From an uncultured Clostridia bacterium (GTDB lineage Bacteria > Bacillota > Clostridia > TANB77 > CAG-508), in assembly GCA_934122035.1 (NCBI GenBank), contig CAKOVP010000003.1:1-57089 (forward strand): a stretch of 57,089 nt of DNA, written 5' to 3'. The notes below the pieces were generated by a model, which saw only the letters and a program-made list of their open reading frames with translations, was not told where the DNA came from and ran no database searches. The position numbers were made by a program, and so were the translations under genes. The stretch's first letter is position 1; every line of letters begins with the position of its first letter. Below, piece by piece: positions 42,661-50,929 of this stretch.

Positions 42661-42725
42661 ATTTTACCAGTTTTTCATTTTTGTGTCAATATTATTACAA
42701 TTAAATCGTGTTGCAAAATTCGACA
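42661..42725 (-). promoter_or_regulatory. Promoter of the 159-aa gene with an upstream Spo0A box
   Basis: Minus strand -35 TTGACA (42684-42689), 17-bp spacer, -10 TAAAAT (42661-42666). A perfect Spo0A heptamer (TGTCGAA on the minus strand) lies at 42719-42725, about 30 bp upstream of the -35. A single heptamer can occur by chance. Confidence 0.55.
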
Positions 42726-42918
42726 TTGTGTCCTGTTTTTATTGATATTTCTTTATTTTATTTTTTTGTTTTTCGTTTTTTTACATTTTTGTTACATTTT
42801 TATTTCTTTTTTATCGTTTTTTGTTTTTATTATTTTTTACCAGAAATGTATATTTTTTATTTTTTTAGTAAATACTTTTATTAAATATTTAGTATAATGA
42901 AGTTTTAGGAGGTTGTTT

Positions 42919-43578
42919 ATGAAAACACTTTTTAATAAAAATTTGATTGGTAGAATTTTATTAGTATTAGTACTTCTTAGCATTTTTGTTCTTTTTTCTG
43001 CTTATTCATATGCAAATAGTGTTTCTTATGATATTGCAGATAGTGTTTTTAGATTACATGTTATTGCGAATAGTGATTCTGAAGAAGACCAAGCTTTAAA
43101 ATATAAGGTTAGAGATGCCTTAATAGCATATATGAATTCTTTATGTGCAAATATTTCTTCTAAGGAAGATGCTATAAATATTTCAAAAGCTCATACTCAA
43201 GATTTTAAGGCTATTGCAGAAAATGTAATTTCTGAGAATGGTTATTCTTATCCAGTTAATGTAGAGATTGGCAATTTTAGTTTTCCTACTAAAATATATG
43301 GAGATGTTTCTTTACCTTCTGGAATGTATGATGCTTTAAGAGTAAAAATTGGCAGTGCAAGTGGTCAAAACTGGTGGTGTGTAATGTTTCCTCCCTTATG
43401 CTTTGTAGATGTTTCTTCTGGGATTGTTCCTGATGAGTCTAAAAATACTTTAAAGGATTCTATGAATAATGAAGATTATAATTTAATAACAAGTTCTGAT
43501 GAGGATTCTGATATGCATTTTAAATTTAAATTGGTTGAGTTATTTGAAAATTTAAAAATGCAACTTGCACAAAATTAA
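42919..43578 (+). CDS. spoIIR: Stage II sporulation protein R
   Basis: 219-aa exported signalling protein. Made in the forespore, it triggers SpoIIGA to process pro-sigma-E in the mother cell. One N-terminal signal/anchor (LIGRILLVLVLLSIFVLFSA), then the family hallmark FRLHVIANSDSEEDQALKYK, a central KIYGDVSLPSG, and GQNWWCVMFPPLCFVD. AGGAGG lies six bases before the ATG at 42919. Sigma-F control is expected; I could not identify the promoter elements with confidence. Its terminator follows. Confidence 0.96.
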   Translation: MKTLFNKNLIGRILLVLVLLSIFVLFSAYSYANSVSYDIADSVFRLHVIANSDSEEDQALKYKVRDALIAYMNSLCANISSKEDAINISKAHTQDFKAIAENVISENGYSYPVNVEIGNFSFPTKIYGDVSLPSGMYDALRVKIGSASGQNWWCVMFPPLCFVDVSSGIVPDESKNTLKDSMNNEDYNLITSSDEDSDMHFKFKLVELFENLKMQLAQN

Positions 43579-43603
43579 TTTGTTAAGAGAATATATAGTA
43601 AAA

Positions 43604-43628
43604 GGAGACTTTTGGGGTCTCTTTTTTA
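43604..43628 (+). terminator. Terminator of spoIIR
   Basis: GGAGAC pairs with GTCTC around a TTTTGGG loop, followed by CTTTTTTA. Confidence 0.75.
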
Positions 43629-43741
43629 TTTATTATTTTCTTTTCCTTTATGCTTGTGTATTTTTGTTGTTTTTGGTTGTATTTAGTTTGTTTTTGTGTT
43701 ATATATATAGGTAGATTTTTTAACTTTAGGGGGTTTTGATT

Positions 43742-45004
43742 TTGGAAAAACTAGTAATAAATGGTCCTACACGTCTTTGTGGGGATGTAGATATAACTGG
43801 CGCCAAGAATGCAGCTGTTGCAATTATTCCAGCAACTCTTTTAATTGATGGCATTTGTACTTTAGAAAATGTACCTAATATTAGCGACGTTAAAATGTGT
43901 TGCTCTATTATGCAAAAATTAGGCGTTAAAATAGATTGGCTTTCTAAGCATTCTATTAGAATTGATACAAGAAATATTTCTTCTACTATTGCTCCATATG
44001 ATATGACTAGTAAGTTTAGAGCTTCTTATTATTTGCTTGGAGCTCTTTTAAGCCGTTGTGGCAAAGCAGAAGTTGGACTTCCAGGTGGATGCAATTTAGG
44101 TGCAAGGCCTATAGATCAACATATTAAAGGTTTTGAGGCACTAGGTGCAAGCGTTAATGTTGCTCAAGGTAAAATTTCTGCTAAAGCAAATTGTTTAATT
44201 GGTACTTCTATTTATCTAGATACTGTTTCTGTTGGTGCTACTATTAATGTTATGCTTGCCTCTGTTTTAGCAGATGGAACTACTACTATAGATAATGCTG
44301 CAAAAGAACCACACGTTGTTGATGTTGCTAACTTTTTAAATACTATGGGAGCAGATATTCACGGTGCTGGTACAGATGTTATTAAGATTAATGGTGTAAA
44401 AAAATTATCTGGTAATGCTACGTATTCTATTGTTCCAGACCAAATTGAAGCTGGTACTTTTATGCTTGCAGCTATTGCTTCTAAAGGCGATGTAAAAATT
44501 CATAATTGTATTCCAAAGCATTTAGATTGTTTAACTGCAAAAATTTTGGAAATTGGTGGTAATGTTGAAGAAGATGGAGATACTTTAAGAGTTTGGTGTG
44601 ACTCACGTCCTTCTAAGGCTAATATAAAAACTCTTCCATATCCAGGTTTTCCAACCGATTTACAACCTCAAATGGGTGTTGTTCTTTCTATTGCAGATGG
44701 AACTAGTATTATAAATGAAGGCATTTGGGATTCTCGTTTTCAATATACTGCTGAATTAAATAAAATGGGAGCAAATATTACAGCACAAGGCAAAACTGCT
44801 GTTTTTGAAGGTGTTGATTTATTAACTGGAGCTCCTGTACACGCCTCAGATTTAAGAGCTGGTGCTGCTTTAATTATTGCTGGAATTATTGCAAATGGTG
44901 AAACTGAACTTTATAATATTGAACATATTGATAGAGGATATGAAAATATTGAAGAAAAGTTTAGAAAATTAGGTGCACATATAGAGAGAGTTGTAGAAGA
45001 GTAG
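43742..45004 (+). CDS. murA: UDP-N-acetylglucosamine 1-carboxyvinyltransferase
   Basis: 420 aa. First committed enzyme of peptidoglycan synthesis, adding enolpyruvate from PEP to UDP-GlcNAc. Segments: DITGAKNAAVAIIPATLL, the RASYYLLGALLSRCGKAEVG region, the catalytic-loop GGCNLGARPIDQHIKGFEAL (Cys in the fosfomycin-binding position) and GFPTDLQPQM. I use the TTG at 43742 because AGGGGG lies about eight bases upstream; the TTG at 43736 is too close. Followed ten bases later by the YycJ-like gene. Confidence 0.95.
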   Translation: MEKLVINGPTRLCGDVDITGAKNAAVAIIPATLLIDGICTLENVPNISDVKMCCSIMQKLGVKIDWLSKHSIRIDTRNISSTIAPYDMTSKFRASYYLLGALLSRCGKAEVGLPGGCNLGARPIDQHIKGFEALGASVNVAQGKISAKANCLIGTSIYLDTVSVGATINVMLASVLADGTTTIDNAAKEPHVVDVANFLNTMGADIHGAGTDVIKINGVKKLSGNATYSIVPDQIEAGTFMLAAIASKGDVKIHNCIPKHLDCLTAKILEIGGNVEEDGDTLRVWCDSRPSKANIKTLPYPGFPTDLQPQMGVVLSIADGTSIINEGIWDSRFQYTAELNKMGANITAQGKTAVFEGVDLLTGAPVHASDLRAGAALIIAGIIANGETELYNIEHIDRGYENIEEKFRKLGAHIERVVEE

Positions 45005-45014
45005 GTTTTGATTT

Positions 45015-45806
45015 ATGTTAAAATTTTGTAGCTTATTTAGTGGAAGTACTGGAAATTGTTTATTTGTTGAGTCTGAGAACTCTAAAATTTTAATAGACGC
45101 TGGTGGAAGTGCAAAGAAAATTACCTCTGCACTTTCTCTTATTGGCGTTGCACCTGAGGAAATTGATGGAATTATCGTAACTCATGAGCATTCTGACCAT
45201 GTTCAAAGTTTGGGAACTATGTCTAAGAAGTTTAATATTCCTGTTTTTGCAAATAAAGAAACTTGGAATGCTATGCCAGAACAAAAGGCTAAGATTTTAG
45301 ATGATAATCAAATGTTTTTTTCTGTTGGAAATGAGTTTGAGATTAAGGATTTAAAAATCAATCCTTTTTCTATTCCTCATGATGCCGCAAATCCTTGCGG
45401 GTTTAATATTTTTAAGGATTCTAAAAAAATTAGTATTGCAACTGATTTAGGACACATTACACCAGACCTTATGCAACATTTAGAAAAAAGTTGTTTTTCT
45501 TTAATTGAGTCTAATTACGATTTAAATGTTTTAAAATATTCTAGATATCCTTATTCTTTAAAAGAACGTATTGCAGGACCTTTGGGTCATTTATCTAACG
45601 ATACTTCTGGCAAGGTAATTTCTAAGCTTGCAGATAGTGGATTAAAACATGTTTTGCTTGGTCATTTGAGTAAGGAAAATAATTTTCCAGAACTTGCTTA
45701 TAAGACTGTTGCAGAAGAAGTTTTAACAAATAGAAATAATGAGTCTGATATTAGAATTGGCGTTGCAAGAAGAGATGCTTCAAGTGATGTTATTGATATT
45801 GCATAA
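45015..45806 (+). CDS. YycJ/WalJ-like metallo-beta-lactamase-fold hydrolase
   Basis: 263-aa MBL-fold protein with start LFSGSTGNCLFVESENSKIL, LIDAGGS, metal site THEHSDHV, a second ligand in ATDLGHITPDLM and the late motif VLLGHLSKENNFPEL. In Firmicutes WalJ/YycJ is linked to cell-wall metabolism or DNA repair and often sits with rlmH, as here. It follows murA by ten bases and precedes rlmH by 22, suggesting one operon. The Shine-Dalgarno is weak (AGTAGG at the murA stop). Confidence 0.9.
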   Translation: MLKFCSLFSGSTGNCLFVESENSKILIDAGGSAKKITSALSLIGVAPEEIDGIIVTHEHSDHVQSLGTMSKKFNIPVFANKETWNAMPEQKAKILDDNQMFFSVGNEFEIKDLKINPFSIPHDAANPCGFNIFKDSKKISIATDLGHITPDLMQHLEKSCFSLIESNYDLNVLKYSRYPYSLKERIAGPLGHLSNDTSGKVISKLADSGLKHVLLGHLSKENNFPELAYKTVAEEVLTNRNNESDIRIGVARRDASSDVIDIA

Positions 45807-45828
45807 TTTGTTTATGAGAGGGTTTGTT

Positions 45829-46308
45829 ATGTTACATATTAATGTTGTTTGCGTTGGAAAAATTAAAGAAAGCTTTTTTAGAGATGCTATTTCTGAATAC
45901 TCTAAAAGGCTTTCTAGATTTTGTAATTTAAATATTGTTGAGCTTGCTGATGAAAAAATTCCAGATAATGCAAGTGATTCTGTTGTTTTAGACATTAAAG
46001 AAAAAGAGGGGTTAAATATAATTAATCATTTAAGAAAGGACAGCTATGTAATTGCATTAGATTTAAAAGGAAAAGAATTTGATTCTGTTGAGTTTTCTAA
46101 AAAGATTTCTGATATTTCTTTTAGTCATAGTGATATTACTTTTATTATTGGAGGAAGTTTAGGCTTAAGTTCATCTGTTCTTAATGTATGTAATGCTTCT
46201 ATATGTTTTTCTAAAATGACTTTTCCTCATCAATTAATTAGAATTTTTTTACTGGAACAAATTTATAGAGGATTTAAAATTGCAAATAACGAGACCTATC
46301 ATAAATAA
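45829..46308 (+). CDS. rlmH: 23S rRNA pseudouridine-1915 N3-methyltransferase RlmH
   Basis: 159-aa SPOUT-fold enzyme, the standard length. MLHINVVCVGKIKESFFRDA at the start, YVIALDLKGKEFDSVEFSKK, the SAM-knot segment FIIGGSLGLSSSVLN and the end TFPHQLIRIFLLEQIYRGFK are all typical. AGAGGG lies before the ATG at 45829. It is convergent with spmB and the two genes overlap by ten bases at their 3' ends. Confidence 0.97.
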   Translation: MLHINVVCVGKIKESFFRDAISEYSKRLSRFCNLNIVELADEKIPDNASDSVVLDIKEKEGLNIINHLRKDSYVIALDLKGKEFDSVEFSKKISDISFSHSDITFIIGGSLGLSSSVLNVCNASICFSKMTFPHQLIRIFLLEQIYRGFKIANNETYHK

Positions 46309-46823
46309 TTCCATACAATAGCAGATGTTATCATTCCGGCTAAGTCTGCAAGTAATGCTGCAATTAAAACGAATCTAATTTTTTTAATTCCTACAGAACT
46401 TGTATATACTGCTATTGTATAAAATGTGGTTTCTGTTGACCCCATTATTGTAGATGTAATTAATCCTATTTTGCTGTCTACTCCGTATGTTTTCATTATA
46501 TTCGTTGCTATTGCAAGTGATGCACTACCTGAAATTGGTCTTAATATTGCAAGTGGAATTACTTCGCTAGGGAAACCAATTTTAGATGTAATTCCAGATA
46601 ACAACACTGTTATTATGTTTAATATTCCAGAGCTTCTTAGCGCTCCTATCGCTAAAAATAGCCCCAAAAGAGTTGGAAATATTTTTATAACAATTGTCAT
46701 ACCTTCTTTTACACCTTCTACAAAAATGTCGTAGATTTTTTTCTTATCTATTAAGCCAAAAATTACAATTATTACTAAAATTAATGGAACTGCAAGTTCT
46801 GTTATAAAATTTATTATTTTCAT
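46299..46823 (-). CDS. spmB: Spore maturation protein B
   Basis: 174-aa membrane protein of the nucleoside-recognition (Gate) family. Several hydrophobic segments and the conserved LRPISGSASLAIATNIMKTY and MGSTETTFYTIAVYTSSVGI segments identify SpmB. With SpmA it contributes to spore-core dehydration. It follows spmA by about 30 bp with AAGGAGG before the ATG. Its 3' end overlaps rlmH by ten bases. Confidence 0.94.
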   Translation of the reverse strand: MKIINFITELAVPLILVIIVIFGLIDKKKIYDIFVEGVKEGMTIVIKIFPTLLGLFLAIGALRSSGILNIITVLLSGITSKIGFPSEVIPLAILRPISGSASLAIATNIMKTYGVDSKIGLITSTIMGSTETTFYTIAVYTSSVGIKKIRFVLIAALLADLAGMITSAIVWNYL

Positions 46824-46853
46824 TTTTTATTGCATTCCTCCTTATTAGTTTTT

Positions 46854-47439
46854 CTAGTCTTTTCTCCATTTTTTTATTAATATTTTTGTTGCAATAATTC
46901 CAGTAATATCTGCTACTATTGTTGCTATCCAAACTGCTACAATTATTTTTGTTGGTGCTACAGAATTTAAAGACATTCTTATTGCAATTACTGTTGATGG
47001 AATTATTTGAAGTGATGCTGTATTTAGTACTATGAACATAGCCATATTGTCTGTTACTGTATCTTTATTTGGATTTTTTTCTTGCATTGTTTTCATTGCT
47101 TTTATTCCGAAGTGGAGTTGCTGCATTTCCAATTCCTAATAAATTTGCAATTATATTTATTGTAATTTCTTTGTATTCTTTATCTTCTTTTTTCATTTTT
47201 GGAAATAATATTTTCATAATTGGCTGTATTAATTTTACAAGTTTTTTCATTAGGCTTGTTTCTTGTACTATTTTCATTAATCCATTCCATAAACACATAG
47301 TTCCAAATAATTTGATAGTTAAATCCACAGCTTCTACACAAGATGTGAATATTGAGTTGTTTAAATTATTTATATTATTAGTAAATATTGCAAATAGAAA
47401 TGATATTATAATAAAAAATGGCCAAATACTGTTTAACAT
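46854..47439 (-). pseudogene. spmA: Spore maturation protein A, frameshifted
   Basis: The 5' frame (47439 to about 47110) encodes SpmA up to NLLGIGNAATPL, then reads RNKSNENNARKKSK and stops at 47065. The rest continues in the +1 frame (GIKAMKTMQEKN, then VLNTASLQIIPSTVIAIRMS) to 46854. One base too many lies at 47107-47115 (CCA CTT CGG A): skipping it gives ATPL-GIKAM, as expected for the family, and about 194 aa, the normal SpmA length. This is either a disabled gene, a sequence error, or a programmed +1 shift at CUU followed by the rare codon CGG. The first gene of the spmAB pair. Confidence 0.88.
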
Positions 47440-47666
47440 ATTTAATCACATTCCTTTATTAACGTATAAGTTTATTTTTGAATTTATAATATTTTTTTAA
47501 AAAATTTTTATAGGGTTTTTGTTTTGGTTATTCTATAATTATTCTTGTGTTTATTTTTTATTCATTTCTTTTTATTTACATTAAGTAATTATTACAATTT
47601 CAATATTTTGTTTTATTTTTAAGATTTTTCAAAAGTAAAAATTTGTAAATTTTGTTTTGATTTTTC

Positions 47667-47715
47667 TTGTATTTTATATGCAATTGTGATATCATAGTTG
47701 TAGATTTGTGTCGAA
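47667..47715 (+). promoter_or_regulatory. abrB promoter with downstream Spo0A box
   Basis: -35 TTGTAT (47667-47672), 17-bp spacer, -10 TATCAT (47690-47695). A perfect Spo0A heptamer TGTCGAA at 47709-47715 lies just after the predicted start, with a weak second box (TGTTATA) ten bases on. This is the repression layout known for abrB in B. subtilis. The remaining bases 47440-47666 are AT-rich and show no gene. Confidence 0.65.
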
Positions 47716-47742
47716 TTTTGTTATAAAAAGGGAGGATATATA

Positions 47743-48003
47743 ATGAAATCAACTGGTATAGTTAGACGTATGGACGAATTAGGCAGAGTTGTTATTCCAA
47801 TTGAGTTAAGAAACAAGCTTAAGATCGTTGAAAAGGATCCAATGGAAATTTTTGTTGATGGATCTTCTATAGTGCTAAAAAAATTCGAAGAAAATTGTGT
47901 ATTCTGCGGAAGTACAAAAAATGTTATAGATTATAAAGGCAAATTAATTTGTGAAAAATGTATGAGGAACATTTCTGCTATGAACGCAAATGCTAAAGAA
48001 TAA
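47743..48003 (+). CDS. abrB: AbrB-family transition-state regulator
   Basis: 86-aa DNA-binding protein. The N-terminal swapped-hairpin domain MKSTGIVRRMDELGRVVIPI followed by ELRNKLKI is typical AbrB. The C-terminal half has CVFCGS and CEKCMRN, a four-Cys arrangement that could bind zinc; B. subtilis AbrB lacks it, clostridial paralogues often have it. Represses stationary-phase and sporulation genes during growth. GGGAGG precedes the ATG. It is divergent from spmA and convergent with rsmI, as in the B. subtilis yabB-rsmI-abrB region. Confidence 0.92.
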   Translation: MKSTGIVRRMDELGRVVIPIELRNKLKIVEKDPMEIFVDGSSIVLKKFEENCVFCGSTKNVIDYKGKLICEKCMRNISAMNANAKE

Positions 48004-48011
48004 AATTTAAA

Positions 48012-48050
48012 AATAAGATTTGAACTAATTTTAGCTCAAATCTTATTTTT
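48012..48050. terminator. Bidirectional terminator between abrB and rsmI
   Basis: Perfect 12-bp stem AATAAGATTTGA (48012-48023) / TCAAATCTTATT (48036-48047), then a T run. Confidence 0.9.
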
Positions 48051-48877
48051 TATATAAATTGTTTGTATATTACATCTTTTGGTACATTATTATTTTTTGC
48101 TATTGTTTTTATTATATCTTTTTTGCTAAGGCCTTGTTTTTCGTAATATGTATATTGTTCTTCTATTGTTTTTTTACTTATCTCCTCTATTTCCAATTCT
48201 TTTTCGGTTTTTGAATGAACTTCAAACATTACTATAAATTCGCCCTTTATTTCTCCCATTTTTTCTAATACTCCTTCTATTGTTCCTCTATAAAATGTTT
48301 CGTGTATTTTCGTAAGTTCTTTTGCAACGACTATGTTAATATTTCCAAATATTTCTTTTAATTCTTTTAATGTTTTTTCTAGTCTGTGTGGGGCTTCGTA
48401 AAATATTATGGTTTTATTTTGTTTTTTTATGTCGTCCATTTTTTCTTTTCTTAACTTTTTATCTAATGGAAGAAATCCATAAAAGCTAAATTCTTTTGTA
48501 TTTAACCCAGACGTTATTAGTGCATTTATTAATGCACACGCACCAGGAATTGGAATTACTTCTATGTTATTTTTTATTGCTTCTTTTACAATTTCTTCTC
48601 CAGGGTCGGATATACCTGGAGTGCCTGCATCTGTAATTAGACCTATGTTTTTGCCTTCTTTTAAAAGATTTAATAATACTTCTGTTTTTGTGTCTTCATT
48701 ATGCCTATGATAACTTATCATTGGTTTTGATATTTCTAAATGATTTAACAATTTTAAAGAATGCCTTGTGTCTTCTGCTGCAATTATATCTACTTCGTTT
48801 AAAATTTTTACAGCTCTATATGTTATATCTTCTAAGTTTCCAATTGGAGTTGCAATTAAATATATTTTTCCATTCAT
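48050..48877 (-). CDS. rsmI: 16S rRNA (cytidine-1402-2'-O)-methyltransferase
   Basis: 275-aa SAM-dependent methyltransferase of the tetrapyrrole-methylase fold. Diagnostic segments: GKIYLIATPIGNLEDITYRA, the AAEDTRHS and LITDAGTPGISDPG loops and IFYEAPHRL. Length is standard. It follows the TrmN6-like gene by 13 bp and is probably co-transcribed with it, the same order as yabB and rsmI in B. subtilis. Confidence 0.96.
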   Translation of the reverse strand: MNGKIYLIATPIGNLEDITYRAVKILNEVDIIAAEDTRHSLKLLNHLEISKPMISYHRHNEDTKTEVLLNLLKEGKNIGLITDAGTPGISDPGEEIVKEAIKNNIEVIPIPGACALINALITSGLNTKEFSFYGFLPLDKKLRKEKMDDIKKQNKTIIFYEAPHRLEKTLKELKEIFGNINIVVAKELTKIHETFYRGTIEGVLEKMGEIKGEFIVMFEVHSKTEKELEIEEISKKTIEEQYTYYEKQGLSKKDIIKTIAKNNNVPKDVIYKQFI

Positions 48878-48890
48878 TCTATGCTCCTAT

Positions 48891-49643
48891 TTAGTCGTTA
48901 TAAATTTCTTTAATATCATTTGTATAACTGCCATCTTCTTCGTATATTATTAGAGATCTATCTATTGTTGTAAATTTATTTCCCCCTTTTACTCCTTTTA
49001 CCAATATAAGTGATGCATCTTTTTCTTTACGGGGATATACAATTCTTAGTTCTTTAGGTTCTATTTTGTTTTCACGCATTATTGTTATTATGTCTACTAT
49101 TCTTTCTGGTTTATGCACTATATAAAATTCACCTTTGTGTTTTAAAAGACCTGCTGCAACTTTTATAAAATCTGCTAAAGTCGCAGTTATTTCGTGTCTC
49201 GATATTAATTTTTTTGAGCTTTCATTTATTATTCCTGTTCCAGCCTCTTTATATGGTGGATTTGTAACTACAACATCATATTTATTTTTTTCTAATATTT
49301 TTTTTGGAAATATATCGTTTATATCACAATTTATTATTTGAAATCTATCTTCCAAATTATTTAGCCTTATACTTTTCCTTGCCATATGCACAACTTCTGG
49401 TTGCACCTCTATTCCTATTACTTGTTTTAAATATGTTTTTCCACATAAAAGTGTTCCTATTATGCCTGTCCCAGTTCCTAAATCCACAACTGTAGCATCA
49501 TTTTTGATATTTTTTGCAAAATCTGAAAGTATTACACTATCTATTCCAAAACAAAATCCTGTTTCATCTTGTATTATTTTTAGTCCTTTGTATTGTAAGT
49601 CATCTATTCTTTCGTTTTTATTTAGTTCTATATTTCTTTCCAT
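48891..49643 (-). CDS. TrmN6/YabB-like tRNA N6-adenine methyltransferase
   Basis: 250-aa Rossmann methyltransferase. SAM motif VVDLGTGTGIIGTLL (about 54-68) and the catalytic NPPY in VVTNPPYKEAG mark an N6-adenine enzyme; QDETGFCFGIDSVILSDFAK at the start is typical of the TrmN6/YabB group that modifies A37 of tRNA-Val. The start has AAGGAAAGAAAAT upstream. First gene of the pair with rsmI. Exact target is inferred from the group. Confidence 0.9.
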   Translation of the reverse strand: MERNIELNKNERIDDLQYKGLKIIQDETGFCFGIDSVILSDFAKNIKNDATVVDLGTGTGIIGTLLCGKTYLKQVIGIEVQPEVVHMARKSIRLNNLEDRFQIINCDINDIFPKKILEKNKYDVVVTNPPYKEAGTGIINESSKKLISRHEITATLADFIKVAAGLLKHKGEFYIVHKPERIVDIITIMRENKIEPKELRIVYPRKEKDASLILVKGVKGGNKFTTIDRSLIIYEEDGSYTNDIKEIYND

Positions 49644-49814
49644 AATTAATTTTCTTTCCTTTTTATTGGTACAAATCTTATTGGTGTATTTTTATTATAT
49701 CTAAAAAATTTAATTAGAAAATAATTAAATTTTGATTATATTTCTTTAACATTTTATTCCACACTTTAGTATTATATATTAAAAGTAAAATTATGTAAAT
49801 ACTAGGAGTTAAAA

Positions 49815-49991
49815 ATGAATAAATATAATTGCTATAATTTTAATAATTGTTATCCAAAGCCAAACAAAATTCCTCCCTGCTCTAATATATGTAATAATAA
49901 CCTCATTTGCTCTTTATACTGTGTTGAACATTTTTTGTGTACTTTTAATAAAACTTGCAATTTATGCTCTTTTATAAAATTTTTTAGATAA
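49815..49991 (+). CDS. Cysteine-rich 58-aa peptide
   Basis: A short ORF with AGGAG six bases before its ATG, encoding a peptide that begins MNKYNCYNFNNCYPKPNKIP. Nine of 58 residues are Cys (positions 6, 12, 22, 26, 32, 36, 42, 48, 51), many at CxxxC or CxxC spacing, with Asn-rich linkers. There is no signal peptide or membrane segment. No RiPP maturation enzyme is adjacent. The profile (Asn, Tyr, Cys, tiny) would suit a spore coat or crust component, or a metal-binding peptide. I recognise no family. Divergent from the TrmN6-like gene; a long hairpin follows. Confidence 0.65.
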   Translation: MNKYNCYNFNNCYPKPNKIPPCSNICNNNLICSLYCVEHFLCTFNKTCNLCSFIKFFR

Positions 49992-50029
49992 CTATAATTA
50001 TTAATAGAAAATAATACAGTTGTAAAAAA

Positions 50030-50124
50030 AATATTCTTCGTCAAAACATCTTCAAACTCATTATAAAATTATAGATTATCAATTTTAAATGAGTTATTTG
50101 AGTTATTGACTCGAATATTCTTTT
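50030..50124 (+). terminator. Long imperfect hairpin, probable terminator of the Cys-rich ORF
   Basis: AATATTC (50030-50036) pairs with GAATATT (50113-50119), with inner pairs AAACTCATT / AATGAGTT, followed by CTTTTT. The stem is interrupted, so a structured RNA is also possible. Confidence 0.5.
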
Positions 50125-50169
50125 TCCAATGTATTATTTTCATAGTTCACTTTTCTAATTTAATTTTAG

Positions 50170-50685
50170 TTACTCGTTTCTTACGTATGTATCTTTTAAG
50201 TTATCTTTTTCTTCCCCATTTATCAAAACTTTTATGCTGTTTACTTCTGTTAGTTCTGTTAAAGTTTTTACTAGGCATTTCATTGCATCTTGGCTATTTT
50301 CACTATTTAAAAATTCTTCTGAAAAGTTTAACGTTAGCGTTTCTCCTTTTAATTCTGTTCCTAATAGTTGTGTTCTTTCTGGAATTGTTTTACTATGGTT
50401 TTCGTTTTTTGGTCCTTCTATTAATAAGTTTACTAGTGTTTTATATGGCTCTTTTACCATTTCTTTTACGTCTATTAATCTTGCTTCTGGCTCAATTTCA
50501 TTTGTATTTTTGTTTAAAAAATATAAAGATACCATTGTTTGCCTTACCTGTTGTTCCGATATTTCTTCTTGTGGTTCGTATTCTTCCTGTTTTGTATTAT
50601 TCTTTTTATTTATTACTATGTAAATTATCCCTCCAATTAGAATTAAAATTACTATTATAATAATTAGTCTTTTTTTATTATTCAT
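50170..50685 (-). CDS. Membrane-anchored GerMN-domain protein
   Basis: 171-aa protein with an N-terminal membrane helix (LIIIIVILILIGGIIYIV) and an outer GerMN domain: VSLYFLNKNTNEIEPEARLI, LVNLLIEGPKN, KTIPERTQLLG, LTLNFSEEFLN and VNSIKVLINGE. B. subtilis GerM is needed for spore germination and for anchoring the SpoIIIAG/SpoIIQ complex; this protein has one GerMN domain instead of two. AGGAGG precedes the ATG. Monocistronic. A spore role is inferred from the family. Confidence 0.88.
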   Translation of the reverse strand: MNNKKRLIIIIVILILIGGIIYIVINKKNNTKQEEYEPQEEISEQQVRQTMVSLYFLNKNTNEIEPEARLIDVKEMVKEPYKTLVNLLIEGPKNENHSKTIPERTQLLGTELKGETLTLNFSEEFLNSENSQDAMKCLVKTLTELTEVNSIKVLINGEEKDNLKDTYVRNE

Positions 50686-50856
50686 ATTTATTTTTTCCTC
50701 CTTTTAGGCACAGTTTTCTTTAATAATGCTTTGGTATAACTTAGTATTATTTTTAATTTGTACTGTACTTTTTTATTTGTTTTATGTGTATTCACACAAA
50801 ATGCACATTAGAACTGTTTTGTCCCATTTTTTACTAGTTTTCATTGCTTTTTTTAT

Positions 50857-50885
50857 TTGACAAATTTCGATTTTCCGTATAAAAT
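50857..50885 (+). promoter_or_regulatory. Promoter of the activase gene
   Basis: -35 TTGACA (50857-50862), 17-bp spacer, -10 TAAAAT (50880-50885), with about 38 nt of leader to the ATG at 50930. Confidence 0.8.
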
Positions 50886-50929
50886 GTGGGTGATTTATTT
50901 TAATTTTGATATTAAGGAGTTTTATATAT

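Noticed and set aside
46744..46932. Asn-rich minus-strand ORF between spmB and spmA
   Set aside because: Overlaps both real genes in another frame and has AT-rich low-complexity composition only.
49850..50044. Minus-strand 64-codon ORF
   Set aside because: It is antisense to the better supported Cys-rich ORF and has no ribosome site.
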